Shown here: positions 16,633-24,710 of the stretch, one piece after another | How the letters are laid out: the number at the start of each line of letters is the position of its first letter | Numbering within the stretch: position 1 is the stretch's first letter | DNA from: an uncultured Bacteroides sp. | GTDB lineage: Bacteria; Bacteroidota; Bacteroidia; Bacteroidales; Bacteroidaceae | Reading direction: 5' to 3' | NCBI RefSeq assembly: GCF_937912035.1 | Contig: NZ_CALDPF010000039.1 | Span: 124,001 to 188,000 of the forward strand | DNA length: 64,000 nt | The notes under the pieces: generated by a model | Database searches by the model: none | What the model saw: the letters and a program-made list of their open reading frames with translations, nothing else | Told to the model about the DNA's origin: nothing | Position numbers and translations under genes: made by a program

Positions 16633-17727
16633 TTATTTTTCTATTCCAAATTTATAAATTGTTACTTGATGATATGTTTCTCCAGGGAGTAGCACTGCTG
16701 AAGGGAAATGTCCTTTGTTTGGAGTGTCAGGGAAGCGTTGCGCTTCAAAGCATATTGCACTTCTAGCTGGGAATGTAGCCCCGTGATAGCCTTTGAATCC
16801 ATTATGCCAATTTGCAGTATATAGCTGTACTCCTGGTTCTGTAGTGTAAACCTCAATACTTCTTCCACTGTTTGGTTCAATACATTTTGCAGCAAAAGTC
16901 AATGAACCTTGTTCTTCCTTGTTCAGTACATAACAATGGTCATAACCTGCACCATAAATTAATTGCTGGAATTTGTCATTTATTCTGCTACCTACAATTT
17001 GTGGCATTCTAAAATCCATAGGAGTATTTTCTACTTTACTTATTTCTCCTGTAGGGATAGATACTTCATCTATTGGAGTATAGAAATCTGCGTTAATTGT
17101 TAAGATGTTATTTTCTACAGAAGCAGTAGGAGATTTAACTCCTGATAAACTGAAGAAAGCATGGTGTGTAAGATTAACCAAGGTTTTCTTGTCGGTATTA
17201 GCTGTGTATGTTATTATTAGTTCATTATTGTCTGACAATGTATAAACTACTGTAATGTCAAGATTACCAGGGAAACCTTCTTCTCCGTCTTTAGACAGAT
17301 AATGTAGTGTAAGGCTTTGTTTGCTAGTCTGCTCAGCATCCCATACCCTGGCATGAAATCCAGTTGGTCCACCATGGAGTGAATTAGGACCATTATTTAT
17401 CGTGAGTTGGTATTCCTTACCATCCAATTTGAATTTACCTTTTGCAATTCTGTTTCCATATCTACCTATTAATGTACTAAGGAATGGTTCTGGACTATTT
17501 ATAACATTTTCGATAGTATCATGTCCTTGAATTACATTTTCGATGTTTCCATTTTTATCAGGAACCATTATTGTAAGTATAGCTCCTCCATAATTGGTTA
17601 CTGCTATTTCAGCATTGTTTTCATTAGACAGAATAAATAAATCTGTTTCTTTTCCATTTATGCTTTTCTGAAAATCTGATCTTTTTAGACCGCTTAAATT
17701 GTTTTCATGGTAAAATGTGTTGTCCAT
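16633..17727 (-). CDS. galM: Aldose 1-epimerase (mutarotase)
   Basis: A 364-residue cytoplasmic beta-sandwich enzyme without a signal peptide. It equilibrates alpha and beta anomers of galactose so that GalK can use the alpha form. Conserved elements are GRYGNRIAKGKF, NGPNSLHGG, LTHHAFFSLSG (catalytic histidine), and the late ICFEAQRFPDTPN glutamate. It is the first gene of the galactose operon, with a well-formed promoter about 45 bp upstream. Confidence 0.93.
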   Translation of the reverse strand: MDNTFYHENNLSGLKRSDFQKSINGKETDLFILSNENNAEIAVTNYGGAILTIMVPDKNGNIENVIQGHDTIENVINSPEPFLSTLIGRYGNRIAKGKFKLDGKEYQLTINNGPNSLHGGPTGFHARVWDAEQTSKQSLTLHYLSKDGEEGFPGNLDITVVYTLSDNNELIITYTANTDKKTLVNLTHHAFFSLSGVKSPTASVENNILTINADFYTPIDEVSIPTGEISKVENTPMDFRMPQIVGSRINDKFQQLIYGAGYDHCYVLNKEEQGSLTFAAKCIEPNSGRSIEVYTTEPGVQLYTANWHNGFKGYHGATFPARSAICFEAQRFPDTPNKGHFPSAVLLPGETYHQVTIYKFGIEK

Positions 17728-17771
17728 ATATTAAAAAATCTTTTTATTTACACATTAATTAATTTCTTATG

Positions 17772-17803
17772 CAAATAAAAAGATTTTCTTTAAATTACCC
17801 AAA
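17772..17803 (-). promoter_or_regulatory. Promoter of the galM operon
   Basis: On the minus strand TTTG (17800-17803), exactly 20 bp, then TTTATTTG (17772-17779), one mismatch from TAnnTTTG. It lies 44 bp upstream of the galM ATG. Confidence 0.6.
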
Positions 17804-17851
17804 CATTTTTATCGAAAAAGAAATGGTATTTGTGTATTAATATAGAATGCT

Positions 17852-19153
17852 TTACTCAATATCGTGTTTTTTATACAATGCAATAAGATCTGATACAATA
17901 AAAGTACTTCCTCCTATGAATATAAGGTCTTTTTCTTGGGCTTCTTTTTTTGCGGCTGTTAATGCATCTTTAACGCAACAATAAGCGTCACCGATTAGTC
18001 CATGATCTTTTGCAATATCCTTTATTCTATCAGCAGGCAATGCTCTTTTTACCGAGGCTTGAGTAAAATAGTATACCGCATTTTGTGGTAATAATGATAA
18101 AACCCCGTTAATATCCTTGTCATTTACCATTCCAATGACAAAATGTAATCTTTCATATTTCATATTCGAAAGTTGCTCAACTATATATTTCATACCACCA
18201 ATATTATGTCCGGTATCACATATTATTGTAGGACTTTCTTCTAGTTTCTGCCATCTACCCATTAAACCTGTAGTTTGACAGACATTTCTAAATCCAGATC
18301 TGATATTATTTTCATTTATATTGTATCCAAGTTCAATAAGTTTATATACAGCATTAAGTATGGTGTTTGTATTTTTTATTTGGTATATACCTCCTAATTC
18401 TCCATATAAATCATTTATTTTATTCGATTTATAAACTATTAACCCATTATCTGTATGCCTATAGCCTTCTACCATTTTATTGTCTTCAGCAAATATGATA
18501 TCCGAGTTTGAAGATTTTGCTTTTTTTTCGAAAACATCTTTTGTTTCAGGAGTGTATTCTCCGATAATGACTGGGATATTATGTTTTATTATTCCTGCTT
18601 TTTCTTTGGCTATATCCTGCAGGGTATTACCTAGGAATTGAGTATGGTCAAAACTGATGTTTGTGATAACACTTAAATCTGGAGAAATGATATTAGTACA
18701 ATCCAGGCGGCCTCCTAAACCTACTTCAATTACAGCTACGTCAACTTCCTTTTCTGCAAAATATAAGAATGCCATAGCCGTTGTAAGCTCAAAAAAAGAA
18801 GGATGTAAAGGTTCGAAGAATTTTTTGTTTTCTTCTACGAATTTAATCACAAAATCCTTTTCTATCGGTTTGCCGTTTATTCTTATCCTTTCACTGAAGT
18901 CAATTAAATGTGGTGAAGTGTAAAGTCCGGTTTTATAGCCGGCAGATTGAAGAATTGCTGCAATAGTGTGTGAACATGACCCTTTTCCATTAGTTCCGGC
19001 TATATGTATAGTTTTGAATTTTTTGTGTGGGTGATGAAAATGTTCATCAAGTAATAACGTATTTTCAAGTCCTTCCTTATATGCTTCTTTTCCAACATTT
19101 TGAAATAAAGGAGTAATATTGAATAAATAGTCGAGTGTTTCCTTATAGTTCAT
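17852..19153 (-). CDS. folC: Folylpolyglutamate synthase / dihydrofolate synthase
   Basis: A 433-residue Mur-ligase-type ATP-dependent enzyme. It adds glutamate to dihydropteroate and extends polyglutamate tails on folates. The P-loop HIAGTNGKGSCSHT, the folate/Mg loop YTSPHLIDFSERIRING, and EVGLGGRLDCTNI are all present. I start at 19153 (MNYKETLDYLF), where homologues begin; the ATG 39 bp upstream adds an unrelated hydrophobic stretch. It stands alone and is divergent from the sensor kinase gene. Confidence 0.95.
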   Translation of the reverse strand: MNYKETLDYLFNITPLFQNVGKEAYKEGLENTLLLDEHFHHPHKKFKTIHIAGTNGKGSCSHTIAAILQSAGYKTGLYTSPHLIDFSERIRINGKPIEKDFVIKFVEENKKFFEPLHPSFFELTTAMAFLYFAEKEVDVAVIEVGLGGRLDCTNIISPDLSVITNISFDHTQFLGNTLQDIAKEKAGIIKHNIPVIIGEYTPETKDVFEKKAKSSNSDIIFAEDNKMVEGYRHTDNGLIVYKSNKINDLYGELGGIYQIKNTNTILNAVYKLIELGYNINENNIRSGFRNVCQTTGLMGRWQKLEESPTIICDTGHNIGGMKYIVEQLSNMKYERLHFVIGMVNDKDINGVLSLLPQNAVYYFTQASVKRALPADRIKDIAKDHGLIGDAYCCVKDALTAAKKEAQEKDLIFIGGSTFIVSDLIALYKKHDIE

Positions 19154-19312
19154 TTCTGTTTGAATTTTAAAATATCTTGCAAATATCATCATTTTTTTTG
19201 TTACGATATTATTTATTGTTTTATTTTTTGTTTGGTAGGATATGTTTTCATATTTGTATAAATAATCAATCAGATTGTTTTTTTATTTACGTAAATTATT
19301 AATTACATTTTT

Positions 19313-19344
19313 TGTCATATTGATAGTTTTTTATTCCTTTGTAA
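19313..19344 (+). promoter_or_regulatory. Candidate promoter of the sensor kinase gene
   Basis: A TTTG about 19 bp before TTCCTTTG, one mismatch from TAnnTTTG, located about 20 bp upstream of the ATG at 19360. Coordinates are approximate within a few bases. Confidence 0.4.
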
Positions 19345-19359
19345 ATAAAATTTTGTATT

Positions 19360-21378
19360 ATGTGTAAAAGTCTAAATATTTTAATTTATATAATTCTTGC
19401 CCAGTTGTTTTTTATAGCTTGTGCATCAAGAAACAGAGACGTTAAATTCAATAATAATAACGAAAGTATTATTATGAATTTTGACACATTGATTGCCTCC
19501 AAGCCTGAATACGTTTGTAAATCGATAGACAGCATTATTGCCTTAGGGTCGGATAGAGAGTTTTTCTATTCTTTACTTATGATTAAGTCAAAGGCTAAAT
19601 TATTCATGTCAGAATATGATTCCGTGCTGATATTGTTAGATAGTATTGATAGATATTGTAACAGTTATAAAGAAAATCCTTCTTATAGATTGCTCTCCAA
19701 TATTAATAATATGCGTGGTAATCTGTATGCTAGAAGAACTGTAATGGATTCGGCTGTAATTTATTTTTCAAAAGCTTACAATTATTCATCCAGACTTGGC
19801 TTGTCACATGACTTGATTAATATAGCCATAAATCTGGCAGATGCTAATGTCCGTACCGGTAAATTTGATATGGGTGCATATTGGTATAGGAAATCTTTAT
19901 TGATTTCAGATACGCTGCTTGTTCCAGAAAGCCGTAGATTCCCTTCATATTATGGATTGGCGCAAGTATATATGGATTTGCGTGATTATAATCAATGTGA
20001 TTATTATTATGATTTGGCAGGTAAGTATTATGACAAAATGTTGCCATTTGAGAAACATATTTATTTGAATAATCGTGGTAATTCGTATTATTACCGTGGA
20101 GATTATTCTAGGGCAATGGATTATTTTAGAAAATCATTACTTTTGGCCAATACTTATCCTGATATGGAGTTCGAAAGGAATTTTACAAAGGTAAATATGG
20201 GTGAGGTTTTTATGTTGATGAACGAAACGGATTCTGCAACTGTATATCTTGAAGAATGTTATTCTTTTTTTAAATCCATCAAACATACTTCAGCGCTGTA
20301 TTATATTGAAACCCAGCTTATAGAACTAGCCTTGAAAAAGGGGAATGTAATGTTGGCATCAAAGATTATCAATGATGCTGTGACACCGGATTTTATAGAA
20401 CCTAATATGTTGCATATAAGAAATAAATATCTCCAACATTATTATGCTGAGAGAGGTGATTACAAACAGGCATATCACTATCAGCAGAATAATGCACATA
20501 TTGACGATTCAATCAGGAACGAGCGTATTAAAATGCGGTCTGCTGAAATCAGTTTAAGATATAAGCAGGATAGTACTTTGATGAAGAAGGAGATTTTTAT
20601 AAAGCAAAAGGAAAATCAGGTGCTGGTTCTACATCAGTGGATTTCAATTCTGGTACTTGGAATACTATTGATTGTTTCATTTTCTGGTATGTTTATTATA
20701 TATAGGAAACGTCGTTTTGATAAGAAGATATGGAACATGCAGACAGATATAAGCACTTTAAGATTGGAAAACATTCGAAACAGGATTTCCCCTCATTTCA
20801 TTTTTAATGTATTAAATAGGGAAATGGTGAAATATGATAATGATGATGATAAAAATAATCTTTTAAATCTTTCTAAGCTGATTCGCAAAAACCTTGAACT
20901 GACTGGAGCTCTTAGTATAACTTTAGAGGAGGAGCTTGATTTTGTTAGAACTTATATAAGTTTACAGGCTCAGACTATGGGGAATGAATTTTATTATGAA
21001 ATATCTGTATCTGATGATGTAGTCAGTAATGAGATACACATACCTTCAATGTTAATCCAGATTCCAGTTGAAAATGCGATAAAACATGCTTTGAAGGTAA
21101 AGGAAGGAAAAAAGTATTTATGGATAAAAGTCTTAAAAAATACTGATAGAATAGTAATTGAGATTATAGATAATGGTGGTGGATTCAAACCTAATAGTAG
21201 TAATAGGGGTACTGGAACCGGGTTAAAGGTTATAACGCAAAGTATTCAGTTGCTTAATATGTATAATAAAGAACCTATTGTTATGAAAATATCAAATGTG
21301 AAGATAAACGAACAGGAAACAGGATGTGATATAAAGTATTCAGTTCCTATATGTTATAAATATAATATTAGTAAGTAA
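19360..21378 (+). CDS. TPR-containing sensor histidine kinase, LytS/YehU type
   Basis: A 672-residue protein. It opens with a lipoprotein-like signal (AQLFFIACAS). Residues ~60-410 are helical repeats of TPR type (SYYYRGDYSRAMDYFRKSL is a clear unit) in the periplasm. A membrane helix at ~425-450 and a short coiled linker follow, then a His_kinase (PF06580) domain with the phospho-acceptor H479 in RISPHFIFN. A HATPase domain follows, with QIPVENAIKHALK and DNGGGF. The next gene, one base away, is the LytTR regulator. The pair is next to PUL 1, but that does not prove control of it. Confidence 0.9.
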   Translation: MCKSLNILIYIILAQLFFIACASRNRDVKFNNNNESIIMNFDTLIASKPEYVCKSIDSIIALGSDREFFYSLLMIKSKAKLFMSEYDSVLILLDSIDRYCNSYKENPSYRLLSNINNMRGNLYARRTVMDSAVIYFSKAYNYSSRLGLSHDLINIAINLADANVRTGKFDMGAYWYRKSLLISDTLLVPESRRFPSYYGLAQVYMDLRDYNQCDYYYDLAGKYYDKMLPFEKHIYLNNRGNSYYYRGDYSRAMDYFRKSLLLANTYPDMEFERNFTKVNMGEVFMLMNETDSATVYLEECYSFFKSIKHTSALYYIETQLIELALKKGNVMLASKIINDAVTPDFIEPNMLHIRNKYLQHYYAERGDYKQAYHYQQNNAHIDDSIRNERIKMRSAEISLRYKQDSTLMKKEIFIKQKENQVLVLHQWISILVLGILLIVSFSGMFIIYRKRRFDKKIWNMQTDISTLRLENIRNRISPHFIFNVLNREMVKYDNDDDKNNLLNLSKLIRKNLELTGALSITLEEELDFVRTYISLQAQTMGNEFYYEISVSDDVVSNEIHIPSMLIQIPVENAIKHALKVKEGKKYLWIKVLKNTDRIVIEIIDNGGGFKPNSSNRGTGTGLKVITQSIQLLNMYNKEPIVMKISNVKINEQETGCDIKYSVPICYKYNISK

Positions 21379-21379
21379 A

Positions 21380-22141
21380 ATGGGGGAATTTTATAAAGTA
21401 GGAATAATTGATGACGAGCAAGCGTCAGCAAGAGCTCTTATAGAAGAGTTGAGGAAATATCCGCGATTTAATGTTGAAGGGGTAGCTCATGATGCGGAGA
21501 CAGGTAGGAATATGATTATGAGGATTATGCCTGACCTGCTTTTTCTTGACGTCGAACTACCTGAAATGTATGGTATGGAGTTGTTGGCCGAAGTGAAGGA
21601 TGATGTCAAATGGAGTATGCGTGTAGTATTTTACACAGCCCATGATAAATATCTGATTAATGCTTTGAGAAATAGTGCATTTGATTTTTTGCTGAAACCA
21701 ATAGATAAAAAAGAATTTGAGGTTGTCATTTCCAGATTTTTGCTAGACTATGAAACAAAACCTTCCTTATTTGATAAACATGATATTGTTAATATAGAGA
21801 AAGGTTCTTCTTTTATGGTCGTTTTACCTACGGGTGAGATGAAAATGATAAAATCATCTGATGTAGGTTTTTTCAGATATGCATCTGAGCGTAAGCTTTG
21901 GGAAGCAGTTCTTGTTACGGAGGAGTCCGTACCATTGAGGCGAAATGTTTCAGCAGAGTTTTTATGTGCTTATAATAAGAATTTTGTGCAGGTCAATCAG
22001 TCTTATATTGTAAATATAGATTTTTTGGTTATGATTCATGATAGTTCATGCATATTATGTCCTCCATTTGATAATAATACTGAAATAACAATTTCAAGAA
22101 AATATAAGAAAAATCTTATGGACCATTTATGTATTTTCTAG
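21380..22141 (+). CDS. LytTR-family response regulator
   Basis: A 253-residue regulator. The receiver domain (~1-125) has the acidic pair D11/D12, the phospho-acceptor D57 in LLFLDVELPEM, and a lysine in LLKPIDKKEF. A LytTR DNA-binding domain (~140-250) follows, shown by the IEKGSSFMVV, VNQSYIVNID and ITISRKYKKNL segments. Such regulators bind pairs of short direct repeats upstream of targets. It is the cognate partner of the kinase one base upstream. Targets cannot be read from the window. Confidence 0.93.
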   Translation: MGEFYKVGIIDDEQASARALIEELRKYPRFNVEGVAHDAETGRNMIMRIMPDLLFLDVELPEMYGMELLAEVKDDVKWSMRVVFYTAHDKYLINALRNSAFDFLLKPIDKKEFEVVISRFLLDYETKPSLFDKHDIVNIEKGSSFMVVLPTGEMKMIKSSDVGFFRYASERKLWEAVLVTEESVPLRRNVSAEFLCAYNKNFVQVNQSYIVNIDFLVMIHDSSCILCPPFDNNTEITISRKYKKNLMDHLCIF

Positions 22142-22270
22142 AATTGACAAATATTATGTCTATATATAATAAGGTGTAATTTTATCATTTATTATTGTGT
22201 GGTTTGATATTGGCTTTCTGTTTTAATATCAATCTAAAAGATGTAGAATTTTAGTGTTTCAACTTCGATT

Positions 22271-22334
22271 TAAAACGAGCTGTCATTCGATTTGAAATGA
22301 CAGTTCATTTCAAATCGAATGACAGCTCGTTTTA
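22271..22334. terminator. Long perfect hairpin between convergent genes
   Basis: Arms of 30 nt (22271-22300, 22305-22334) are perfectly complementary around a 4-nt CAGT loop. It ends with TTTT and ATTTT on the plus strand. Position between the response regulator and the oppositely oriented ECF sigma gene fits a bidirectional terminator, though the stem is far longer than termination needs. Each arm also contains a smaller TGTCATT/AATGACA repeat. Confidence 0.75.
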
Positions 22335-22364
22335 TTTTGATATTCTATTCTGTAAATTGAAGGT

Positions 22365-23000
22365 TTATAACCATTTGTCTCCTATGATTATCTGTATAAG
22401 TAATCCTATTGTTTTTGCATTATCGCCCAAATGATAATTATGCAGGTTACCTTTAAGATCTTCTTTCAGTAGTTTCAATGATTGCTGTATTCTGTAGTCC
22501 ACTGTTTTGCTTGATACCCCAAGTTTTTCAGCTATTTCTTTATAAGTCATACCTTCGAATCGGTGCAACATAAAAGCTTGTTTGTAGCTTTCAGGAAGTT
22601 TTGAGATAGCCTCCCGTATCTTATCTATCAATTCGTCTGTCTGATAGTAGTCCTTGTTCTGTAGCATTTCCTGCATATACTCAAAATAAAGTCTGTTTAT
22701 TTTGTTCCTGCAATCTGTACTTGCAATTTTGTTTAAAGCCCTGTTGTATACACTTTTAAATAAGTATGAAGACAGATTTTTTTCCACAGAAAGCGTTCTT
22801 CTGTTTTCCCATAGCCACAATAGGGTGTCTTGAACAATTTCTTCACTGTCTTCCAGTGAAACGAATTTGTGGCAATAGGCACAAAGTATAGGATAGAATT
22901 GACGGTACAATTTATTGAAAGCTTTCTTATCGGAATCCTTTAACGCGGATATGATGTTGCTTTCGTTGTATTCTTTTATATTTTGTATCAACTTTCCCAT
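22365..23000 (-). CDS. ECF RNA polymerase sigma factor of PUL 1
   Basis: A 211-residue sigma-70 family protein of the extracytoplasmic-function type. Region 2 (~25-95) includes FYPILCAYCHKFV and EEIVQDTLLWLWENR. Region 4 (~135-190) includes ISKLPESYKQAFMLHRFEG and a helix-turn-helix at MTYKEIAEKLGVSSKTVDYRI. The divergent neighbour is a FecR-type anti-sigma factor followed by an STN-containing SusC, the standard trio in which glycan import releases the sigma factor to switch on the PUL. Candidate target promoters lie at 23294 and 24511. Confidence 0.92.
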   Translation of the reverse strand: MGKLIQNIKEYNESNIISALKDSDKKAFNKLYRQFYPILCAYCHKFVSLEDSEEIVQDTLLWLWENRRTLSVEKNLSSYLFKSVYNRALNKIASTDCRNKINRLYFEYMQEMLQNKDYYQTDELIDKIREAISKLPESYKQAFMLHRFEGMTYKEIAEKLGVSSKTVDYRIQQSLKLLKEDLKGNLHNYHLGDNAKTIGLLIQIIIGDKWL

Positions 23001-23050
23001 ATTTTGAGTTTTAAGGACTAAAAAATAACGCAGAGACTATCGTTTACCAC

Positions 23051-23066
23051 TGCATTGAGGCTCTGG
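23051..23066 (+). repeat. 16-nt direct repeat, copy 1
   Basis: TGCATTGAGGCTCTGG, located in the 5' leader region of the leftward ECF sigma gene. An identical copy stands 330 bp away, on the fecR side. Confidence 0.8.
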
Positions 23067-23293
23067 ACTGCCCACCTTATTGTAATAAATCAATAGCTCT
23101 GCGTATTTTTGTGTGTATGTCGTTTTGTCTAAAAGCGGATACAGCAACAAAAACGCAGAAATCTTTACTGTTATTTTATCCATATAAGGTTTGAAATTGT
23201 CCAGATTCCAACGCCGGATAAACCAGTAAGGTCTTGCGTATTCTTAAAAGTGGAACAAAAATATATATTTTTTTTGAAAAAAAATAAGAACGG

Positions 23294-23330
23294 TTTAGGA
23301 ACTTTCGTTTTTCGAACTGTCATTGTATTA
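23294..23330 (+). promoter_or_regulatory. Putative ECF-sigma-dependent promoter upstream of fecR
   Basis: TTTAGGAACTT (GGAAC at 23298-23302) is followed after 16 bp by GTCAT (23319). GGAAC ... GTC is the general ECF -35/-10 pattern, unlike the housekeeping TTTG/TAnnTTTG. The same arrangement recurs upstream of susC. The fecR ATG is ~175 bp downstream, leaving a long leader. Confidence 0.6.
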
Positions 23331-23380
23331 AAAAGACGACGATAAAATAGTTTTTTAAAGGGAAAAAGATATTTGTTCAT

Positions 23381-23396
23381 TGCATTGAGGCTCTGG
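23381..23396 (+). repeat. 16-nt direct repeat, copy 2
   Basis: An identical TGCATTGAGGCTCTGG, downstream of the ECF promoter candidate and therefore inside the predicted fecR leader RNA. Confidence 0.8.
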
Positions 23397-23442
23397 CAAA
23401 CTGAATGGACACGATTGTTTTTAAATAGGTAACAAACAATTC

Positions 23443-23477
23443 TAATCCAGGTTCTCTGAAATAAAGAACCTGGATTA
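23443..23477 (+). other. Hairpin in the fecR leader
   Basis: A perfect 13-bp stem (23443-23455 with 23465-23477) and 9-nt loop sit 24 bp before the fecR ATG. No T-run follows, so a role in translation or RNA stability is more likely than termination. Confidence 0.65.
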
Positions 23478-23501
23478 TTAAATTCAAAATTCATTGTATT
23501 T

Positions 23502-24494
23502 ATGAATAGAAAACTGGAAAATATAGAAGAGATGCTTTTGCGGTATTGCGAAGGTTCTCTGAACAATGAAGAAACCAGGTTGGTTGAAGACTGGATTGCT
23601 TCCGACAAGGAACATGAAAAAATTGCACGTAATATTCATGAACTTTATTGGGCTACAGATACTCTACGCATAATGAATGGAGTTGATGCGGAAAAAGCTC
23701 TGAAGAAGACTGACGGTGTATTGATGAAGAAAAAATTCAAGACTGTCTTTCTTTGGACTGAAAGAATTGCAGCTATGCTGTTCGTTCCATTACTTTCGGT
23801 ATATCTTCTTCAAATTAGTGATAAGTCAGAGCCTACTATGATGGAGATACGTACAAGTCCTGGTATGACAACAGCCTTTGTGCTTCCTGACGGGACAAAT
23901 GTCTCTTTAAACTCCAGTTCTGTCATACGTTATCCGAATTTTTTTGCCGGTGATAAGCGTGAGGTGGAACTCATAGGTGAGGCGTTTTTCGATGTAACTA
24001 AAAATCCGGACAAACGCTTTATTGTAAAGACTTCCGGAAATGAAAGAGTGGAAGTATTAGGTACTTCATTTAATATGGAAGCTTTTCCCGGCGACTCCAT
24101 TCTCAGTACCACCCTTCTCGAAGGAAAGGTGAGATTCTATTGCAGTGCAGGTAGTATGGAAATGAGTCCAGGTGAGAAGATAGTCTATAACACAAATACT
24201 TCCAGAGGAAAACTGGTGAGGACAGACGGAAAGGTTGAAACAGCATGGAGAGACGGAATGGTTATATTTGACAATACTCCATTCGACGAAGTCCTTAGAA
24301 TCATTTCCAAAAGATTCAATGTGGATTTTGTAGTCAAGAATGAGAAATACCGTAAGGACTCTTTTACAGGAACATTCTCTACTCAGCGTCTGGAACAGGT
24401 ATTAGGTGTGTTCAGCATATCTTCAAAGATAAAATGGCGTTATATGCCTACATCCAAAACGGAGGATAAAAGAAGTATTATTGAAGTTTATTAA
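23502..24494 (+). CDS. FecR-family anti-sigma factor of PUL 1
   Basis: A 330-residue inner-membrane protein. The N-terminal ~80 residues face the cytoplasm and should hold the sigma factor (LLRYCEGSLNNEETRLVEDW is typical). A single membrane helix (~88-106) follows, then a periplasmic FecR domain with TSPGMTTAFVLPDGTNVSLN and GEAFFDVTKN, and a C-terminal STN-like DUF4974 domain (FDNTPFDEVLRIISKRFNV). Contact with the SusC STN domain during import is expected to release the sigma factor. It is transcribed toward susC and divergently from the sigma gene. Confidence 0.93.
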   Translation: MNRKLENIEEMLLRYCEGSLNNEETRLVEDWIASDKEHEKIARNIHELYWATDTLRIMNGVDAEKALKKTDGVLMKKKFKTVFLWTERIAAMLFVPLLSVYLLQISDKSEPTMMEIRTSPGMTTAFVLPDGTNVSLNSSSVIRYPNFFAGDKREVELIGEAFFDVTKNPDKRFIVKTSGNERVEVLGTSFNMEAFPGDSILSTTLLEGKVRFYCSAGSMEMSPGEKIVYNTNTSRGKLVRTDGKVETAWRDGMVIFDNTPFDEVLRIISKRFNVDFVVKNEKYRKDSFTGTFSTQRLEQVLGVFSISSKIKWRYMPTSKTEDKRSIIEVY

Positions 24495-24510
24495 AAAAAT
24501 CTTTTTTTTG

Positions 24511-24545
24511 TTTAGGAACTTGCTTTTCAGAAATGTCATGATAAT
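24511..24545 (+). promoter_or_regulatory. Putative ECF-sigma-dependent promoter upstream of susC (PUL 1)
   Basis: TTTAGGAACTT (GGAAC 24515-24519), 15 bp, GTCAT (24535). It matches the element upstream of fecR at 11 consecutive bases of the -35 part and at the GTCAT -10 part. It lies just after fecR and ~165 bp before the susC ATG. Confidence 0.62.
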
Positions 24546-24599
24546 AAAGAAGCATTAAAATCAACAGCTTATGGAAAAACACGGAGATTAGAGAAAAAC

Positions 24600-24671
24600 A
24601 AACAGAGAAATATTGGCGTATTTCCCTGTTTGAAATGAGTTAACTTTAAAAGATTTGTTTGGCGACAAATC
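24600..24671 (+). other. Two tandem hairpins with the same TTGGCG loop in the susC leader
   Basis: Hairpin A: arms 24600-24612 and 24619-24631 (13 bp, one mismatch), loop TTGGCG. Hairpin B: arms 24652-24658 and 24665-24671 (7 bp, perfect), loop TTGGCG again. Both lie in the predicted 5' leader of the susC mRNA, the second ending 39 bp before the ATG. No T-run follows either. Confidence 0.65.
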
Positions 24672-24710
24672 ATATTAAATCATTTTTTACCTAAAAAACA
24701 CAACAAAAGT

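Larger units (their letters stand above)
23001..23501. other. 500-bp divergent regulatory region of PUL 1
   Basis: No convincing gene lies here. The only ORF (minus, 23171-23608) is Ser/Phe-rich, overlaps fecR and is not credible. The region holds two copies of a 16-nt direct repeat (23051, 23381), an imperfect inverted repeat with GCAGAG/CTCTGC cores (about 23019-23117), a GGAAC-N16-GTC promoter candidate, and two hairpins in the fecR leader (23414-23440, 23443-23477). No TAnnTTTG box was found for the sigma gene. Confidence 0.6.

Noticed and set aside
2111..23324. GAACTGTCATT occurring at 2111 (+), 22296 (-) and 23314 (+)
   Set aside because: An 11-mer shared three times in 64 kb of A+T-rich DNA is not surprising when all possible 11-mers are considered. 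One copy is in a promoter, two are near terminators, so no common role is evident.
23171..23608. 145-codon minus-strand frame in the fecR upstream region
   Set aside because: It overlaps the start of fecR and both regulatory hairpins; the product is rich in Phe/Ser/Lys with no recognisable fold. It is non-coding regulatory DNA.
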